This document shows, one piece after another, positions 4,896 to 7,325 of a DNA stretch of 7,325 nucleotides; the stretch's first letter is position 1, and the number at the start of each line of letters is the position of its first letter. The position numbers were made by a program, and so were the translations under genes. The notes under the pieces were generated by a model. The model saw nothing but the letters and a program-made list of their open reading frames with translations, did no database searches and was not told the origin of the DNA. The stretch comes from Akkermansiaceae bacterium (lineage in GTDB: Bacteria > Verrucomicrobiota > Verrucomicrobiia > Verrucomicrobiales > Akkermansiaceae). The stretch is from positions 1 to 7,325 of the forward strand of contig JACMMB010000286.1 of the NCBI GenBank assembly GCA_014379305.1. Reading direction: 5' to 3'.

Positions 4896-5648
4896 ATGCG
4901 GCCATTCAATCAGTCAGAAATCGAGAAACTCGAATTTTATGTTTATGTCTACACCGATCCGAGGAACGACAAACCTTTCTACGTAGGGAAAGGACGAGGC
5001 AATCGGGCATTTGACCACCTAAATGACAATTCTGAATCTCTCAAGGTTAAACGCATTGAGGAGATTCGTGCCAGTGGCCACGTCCCCAAGATTGAGATCC
5101 TGGCATTCGGTCTCGACGGACCGACGGCGCTCAAGGTGGAAGCGGCAGCAATAGATCTTATCGGTTTCAAAAATCTGACCAACTTGCAGATAGGGCATCA
5201 TGCTCGCAAATATGGACGCCGGTCCATCGACACAGTGCACGCCGAACTTTCAGCGAGGGAGATCGATAAATTTGATGACAACATGATTCTCATAAAGATC
5301 AACAGGACCTACGGCGATGCTTCCGACGCATCGGCCATGGCGTTGTATGATGCCACCCGGGGAACATGGCCGGTTAAACGTGAGTCTGTAGACAAAACAC
5401 AATATGCTGCCGCAGTCTTTGGAGGCGTGATCCGGGAGGTCTACCGGGTTGCTGCATGGCTGCCCGCGGAGTCAACTTTGTACCTGGATCCAAACCGGAA
5501 CTACGAGCCGAGTAAACGCATGGAATTTGTTGGCAAGATCGCGGACGACACGATTCTCGAAAAATACAGGTGGCGATCAGTGGCGGGCCTATACAAACGG
5601 GGAGCCGCTAATCCGATCATGTACGTGGGCCCGGCGTTTCCAAAATAG
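4896..5648 (+). CDS. GIY-YIG nuclease-domain protein with an uncharacterised C-terminal domain
   Basis: This protein has 250 residues. The N-terminal GIY-YIG-type nuclease fold (about 12-95) shows FYVYVY at 14-19 in the GIY position and PFYVGKGRGNR at 27-37 in the YIG position, with the catalytic arginine Arg37, then His41 and the metal-binding Glu82 in LKVEAAAIDLIG. This pattern resembles the LEM-3-like subgroup. Residues about 128-247 form a second domain with LYDATRGTWPV, GVIREVYRVAAWLPA and a C-terminal NPIMYV segment. I have seen this domain after GIY-YIG domains, but I cannot name its function; a PUA-like sensing role is only a guess. The predicted activity is metal-dependent DNA or RNA cleavage in the cytoplasm. 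The ATG at 4896 is the only start that keeps the whole domain, although no clear Shine-Dalgarno precedes it. It stands alone and converges on the kinase gene. Confidence 0.82.
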   Translation: MRPFNQSEIEKLEFYVYVYTDPRNDKPFYVGKGRGNRAFDHLNDNSESLKVKRIEEIRASGHVPKIEILAFGLDGPTALKVEAAAIDLIGFKNLTNLQIGHHARKYGRRSIDTVHAELSAREIDKFDDNMILIKINRTYGDASDASAMALYDATRGTWPVKRESVDKTQYAAAVFGGVIREVYRVAAWLPAESTLYLDPNRNYEPSKRMEFVGKIADDTILEKYRWRSVAGLYKRGAANPIMYVGPAFPK

Positions 5649-5698
5649 ATTCAACGGGGTCAGTCCCGGAAAACGAGCATTGCCAGGCTTTAGGTAAG

Positions 5699-5753
5699 GG
5701 ACGATCGACGTTGGAACGGCTTGGCGTGGTGCCGCTATAAATCCCGATCGTCC
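5699..5753. repeat. 9-bp inverted repeat between convergent genes, with an inner hairpin
   Basis: GGACGATCG (5699-5707) and CGATCGTCC (5745-5753) are exact reverse complements separated by 37 bases. The spacer contains a further CGGC/GCCG stem (5717-5720 with 5731-5734). The right arm encodes the end of the kinase protein. Without a T run it is not a standard terminator, but it could fold in the 3' ends of both converging transcripts. Confidence 0.35.
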
Positions 5754-6649
5754 ACATCCTCAAATTTGAGACGGGCTTGAGGGGCTCTGCCTTCGCGCAA
5801 GTCGCGGGCGTCCTGAACGGCCTCGCGCACTTGCCGGAGCTGGTCATAGGCCAATGGCGGAACGGCACCGGTCAGGGCATCAATGATGGTCGGGCGGTCA
5901 TCCGCATCCCGCATGATGTTGCCTTTGTGGAGATCGCTGACGATCCAAGGTTGGCCATTCACCCAAATCAGAACCGCGCCGCCACGGATTCCCTGGCTTG
6001 AAAGCGGAACTCCCTTGATGGCCTGCACGGCCGCTTTCTGGTCTTCCTCGAAGTCCTTGAAAGGCGAAGCGAGCGGCTGTTTTGCGATCAGATATTTGCC
6101 ATCGTCGCTGAGTCCGACGATCTCCGTGGAATGGCCGCCCGCATCGTGGAGCGTAATGAGCTTGGTGAGCGTGTCCACCAACGTCGCGTCTTCCATCACG
6201 CATTCGAATCGTCCGCTGGCACCGAGTTCGTAGCTCAGTTTTTTCCCCAAGGCACCGTTCTTCAAGAGAAAGAAGAGTTTGTAGACGACACCTGCGGTCT
6301 TATCCACGTAGGGGCAGGCTTCCGCGCCGCTGACGAGGGGCTGGAAGGTCTGGGGAGTTTTGGATTCCAGGAAGTCGTCCTCGTCACAAGTGAGACCGAG
6401 CTTCGAGAGGGAAATCAGCGGGACGTCCCACTCTCGCGTCTTTCGGATAAAAGCGGCTGCCCAAACATCAGGCGGAAGCGATTCGCGAGAGGGAGAGAGC
6501 TGAGATACCTGGAGGATTCCGCGAGCTCGCCGTGCGTTAGTGGCAGAGCAAGCTGCTCGCTCGCCAAATGTGACGATTGGCCCTGTGATGGCCGTGGGCC
6601 GGCCTGTCCTGAAGTCGAGTTCGAACTGAGCTGGTGATCGTTCATCCAA
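5735..6649 (-). CDS. Protein-kinase-fold protein resembling the polyvalent-protein kinase domain
   Basis: This ORF has 304 residues. From about residue 105 it shows a divergent kinase fold: a SGAEACPYVD lead-in, the likely ATP-binding Lys124 in GVVYKLFF, a middle segment with YLIAKQPL, then the catalytic loop SDLHKGN at 238-244 (Asp239, Asn244) and a DFG-like IIDALTG with Asp257 as metal ligand. This matches the layout of kinase-like domains found in large polyvalent proteins of phages and conjugative elements; HipA-like or aminoglycoside-phosphotransferase-like kinases are the alternatives. The substrate is unknown. Residues 1-100 match nothing I recognise. The start is uncertain: the frame opens after a TAG at 6656-6658, and the first usable codon is a TTG at 6649 with no Shine-Dalgarno. 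It follows a short ORF and an RHH gene on the same strand, as if in one operon. Confidence 0.7.
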   Translation of the reverse strand: MDERSPAQFELDFRTGRPTAITGPIVTFGERAACSATNARRARGILQVSQLSPSRESLPPDVWAAAFIRKTREWDVPLISLSKLGLTCDEDDFLESKTPQTFQPLVSGAEACPYVDKTAGVVYKLFFLLKNGALGKKLSYELGASGRFECVMEDATLVDTLTKLITLHDAGGHSTEIVGLSDDGKYLIAKQPLASPFKDFEEDQKAAVQAIKGVPLSSQGIRGGAVLIWVNGQPWIVSDLHKGNIMRDADDRPTIIDALTGAVPPLAYDQLRQVREAVQDARDLREGRAPQARLKFEDVDDRDL

Positions 6650-6655
6650 TGGGAT

Positions 6656-6757
6656 CTATTGCTTAAATTTGAGGAGGCGTCCAGTTTCGAGTCGGGAAAA
6701 TCCGATCTCATCCATTTCGCTTGGCGTGATAAAAGGTGACCAACCATCGGGTCGCAA
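6656..6757 (-). CDS. Short ORF in frame with the kinase gene, ended by one amber codon
   Basis: After the RHH stop, the kinase frame is open for about 43 codons before the TAG at 6656-6658. From the TTG at 6757 it gives 33 residues, including GWSPFITPSEMDEIGFSRLE, which look protein-like. It may be a small gene, or the true N-terminus of the kinase protein disrupted by a nonsense codon or sequencing error. The start codon is weak and no clear ribosome binding site is seen. An alternative ATG lies at the EMDEI segment. Confidence 0.35.
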   Translation of the reverse strand: MRPDGWSPFITPSEMDEIGFSRLETGRLLKFKQ

Positions 6758-6765
6758 GCTCAGTT

Positions 6766-6984
6766 TCAGATCAGGATCAGTTCGCTTTTATCCTTCGTCC
6801 GCTCGTCCTCGACGTAAAGCTTCTGGCCCATTTGGACTTTGGCATCCACTGCCTGCAGAAGACGGAGCGCCAACCGCAGGGTGGCGGTCTTGCTCAGATC
6901 TTTTTTGGAGGCCAAAACCTCCAAAGCCTCCATCTCACGAGCCGTGAGATTCAAGGTCATGGTTCGTTTGCCTGTATCGTTCAT
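6766..6984 (-). CDS. Ribbon-helix-helix (CopG/Arc-type) DNA-binding protein
   Basis: This is a 72-residue ORF from the ATG at 6984; a second ATG at 6960 would give the more typical 64 residues beginning MTLNLTAREME. The MTLNLTAREM strand followed by two helices (EALEVLASK and SKTATLRLALRLLQAVDAKV) is the ribbon-helix-helix layout, in which paired strands from a dimer insert into the DNA major groove. The tail KLYVEDERTKDKSELILI is conserved in a set of small bacterial RHH proteins that I recognise only by general form. Such proteins act as autorepressors, antitoxins or plasmid-type regulators. It lies upstream of the kinase-like gene on the same strand and may control it. Tandem repeats 44 bases upstream of the ATG are a likely binding site. 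Confidence 0.78.
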   Translation of the reverse strand: MNDTGKRTMTLNLTAREMEALEVLASKKDLSKTATLRLALRLLQAVDAKVQMGQKLYVEDERTKDKSELILI

Positions 6985-7027
6985 GGAGACAACCTGCCGC
7001 CAGAGGGATCAGTTTTCAAGGAATAAA

Positions 7028-7048
7028 TAGCCAAATATTAGCCAATAT
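7028..7048 (-). promoter_or_regulatory. Tandem direct repeats upstream of the RHH gene (candidate operator)
   Basis: TAGCCAAATAT (7028-7038) is followed directly by TAGCCAATAT (7039-7048), giving two near-identical 10-11 bp units in an AT-rich patch within GC-rich DNA. RHH proteins commonly bind tandem half-sites in their own promoters, and this patch is 44 bases from the RHH start. The link is inferred from spacing and repetition. Confidence 0.5.
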
Positions 7049-7150
7049 TTCGATGAGGGCGGACGCCACCCGGACACGCCTTGAAACAATCGCTACCAAA
7101 TGAAATCTTGGCAAGGCGGCCCGCAGACCTACGCTCGCGACCCATGAATG

Positions 7151-7186
7151 TGACTGCCAAAACCCGTAAAGGATGGCAGGCAGTCA
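7151..7186. repeat. 8-bp inverted repeat upstream of the right-hand gene
   Basis: TGACTGCC (7151-7158) and GGCAGTCA (7179-7186) are exact reverse complements with a 20-base spacer, 28 bases before the next ATG. It may be an operator or a leader hairpin for that gene. The rest of 7049-7214 shows no gene on either strand that I would support. Confidence 0.35.
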
Positions 7187-7214
7187 AATCCTCAATCCTC
7201 CAATACGCCACGCC

Positions 7215-7325
7215 ATGTCTGACCAAATCCCTCGCTATATCGATGAATATTCCCGCAGTCTGGAATCTGTTCCGATGGAGCCCCAACCGGTTCATTCAGC
7301 GGAAACAGAGCTCAGCGGTGGAGAA
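7215..7325 (+). CDS. Unidentified protein, N-terminal 37 residues (partial)
   Basis: From the ATG at 7215 a frame stays open to the window edge. It begins MSDQIPRYIDEYSRSLESVP and continues with an acidic, glutamate- and proline-rich stretch that looks like a disordered N-terminus. No domain is recognisable in so short a piece, and no strong ribosome binding site precedes it. The frame is preferred over the opposite-strand ORF in this region because its composition is more protein-like. Confidence 0.5.
   Translation, partial: MSDQIPRYIDEYSRSLESVPMEPQPVHSAETELSGGE

Noticed and set aside
6415..6747. 110-residue leftward ORF overlapping the kinase N-terminus
   Set aside because: The serine- and glutamine-rich translation looks like a frame shadow, and the overlapping frame leads into the recognisable kinase domain; a frameshift cannot be fully excluded.
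7038..7295. 85-residue leftward ORF at the right end
   Set aside because: It is antisense to the more protein-like rightward gene start at 7215 and overlaps the RHH repeats.
1..7325. CRISPR array, transposase or insertion-sequence ends
   Set aside because: No regularly spaced repeats, transposase motifs or terminal inverted repeats were seen; the repeats present are isolated hairpins.

Overview
The window looks like an accessory stretch of a bacterial chromosome inserted next to a housekeeping gene. It opens with the last 94 codons of a class I ribonucleotide reductase large subunit, which is GC-rich and ends in its own hairpin terminator. The base composition then falls: a 60-base sample inside the peptidase gene near 361-420 is about 42% GC, samples in the ubiquitin-like operon are about 48-50%, and a sample in the right-hand kinase gene near 5821-5880 is about 67%. 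The host lineage cannot be fixed from the sequence. The nrdA tail and the solo ribbon-helix-helix protein are compatible with Verrucomicrobiota (Opitutaceae-like), but that is only an impression.

Left part (287-4250): a leftward pair encodes an XRE-family repressor and an ImmA/IrrE-like metallopeptidase that overlap by ATGA. Divergent from it is a rightward two-gene operon, also overlapping by ATGA. Its first gene appears to encode three tandem ubiquitin-like (beta-grasp) repeats fused to an E2/UBC-like domain. Its second gene fuses an N-terminal JAB/JAMM isopeptidase to a C-terminal ThiF/E1-type adenylating enzyme. Together these are all the core parts of a ubiquitin-like conjugation and deconjugation system packed into two polypeptides, closed by a strong bidirectional terminator. 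The roughly 300-bp divergent spacer holds repeated TTTGT/ACAAA half-sites, which suggests that the repressor and peptidase form a stress- or infection-responsive switch for the system, similar in logic to the CapH/CapP pairs of CBASS loci.

Middle (4254-4895): a small leftward zinc-finger-like ORF begins three bases after the 3' end of a leftward tRNA-like gene. The tRNA-like sequence has a perfect T arm, good D and acceptor arms and a good promoter, but an enlarged, non-canonical anticodon arm. A non-coding stretch with an inverted repeat follows.

Right part (4896-7325): a rightward GIY-YIG nuclease-domain protein converges on a leftward gene for a kinase-like protein resembling the polyvalent-protein kinase domain. 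Upstream of the kinase lie a short ORF in the same frame, separated by one amber codon, and a ribbon-helix-helix DNA-binding protein with tandem repeats ahead of it. The window ends 37 codons into an unidentified rightward gene. The mix of a conjugation system, a damage-responsive regulator type, a nuclease and a kinase suggests a defence or mobile-element region. That reading is inference, not something the sequence proves.
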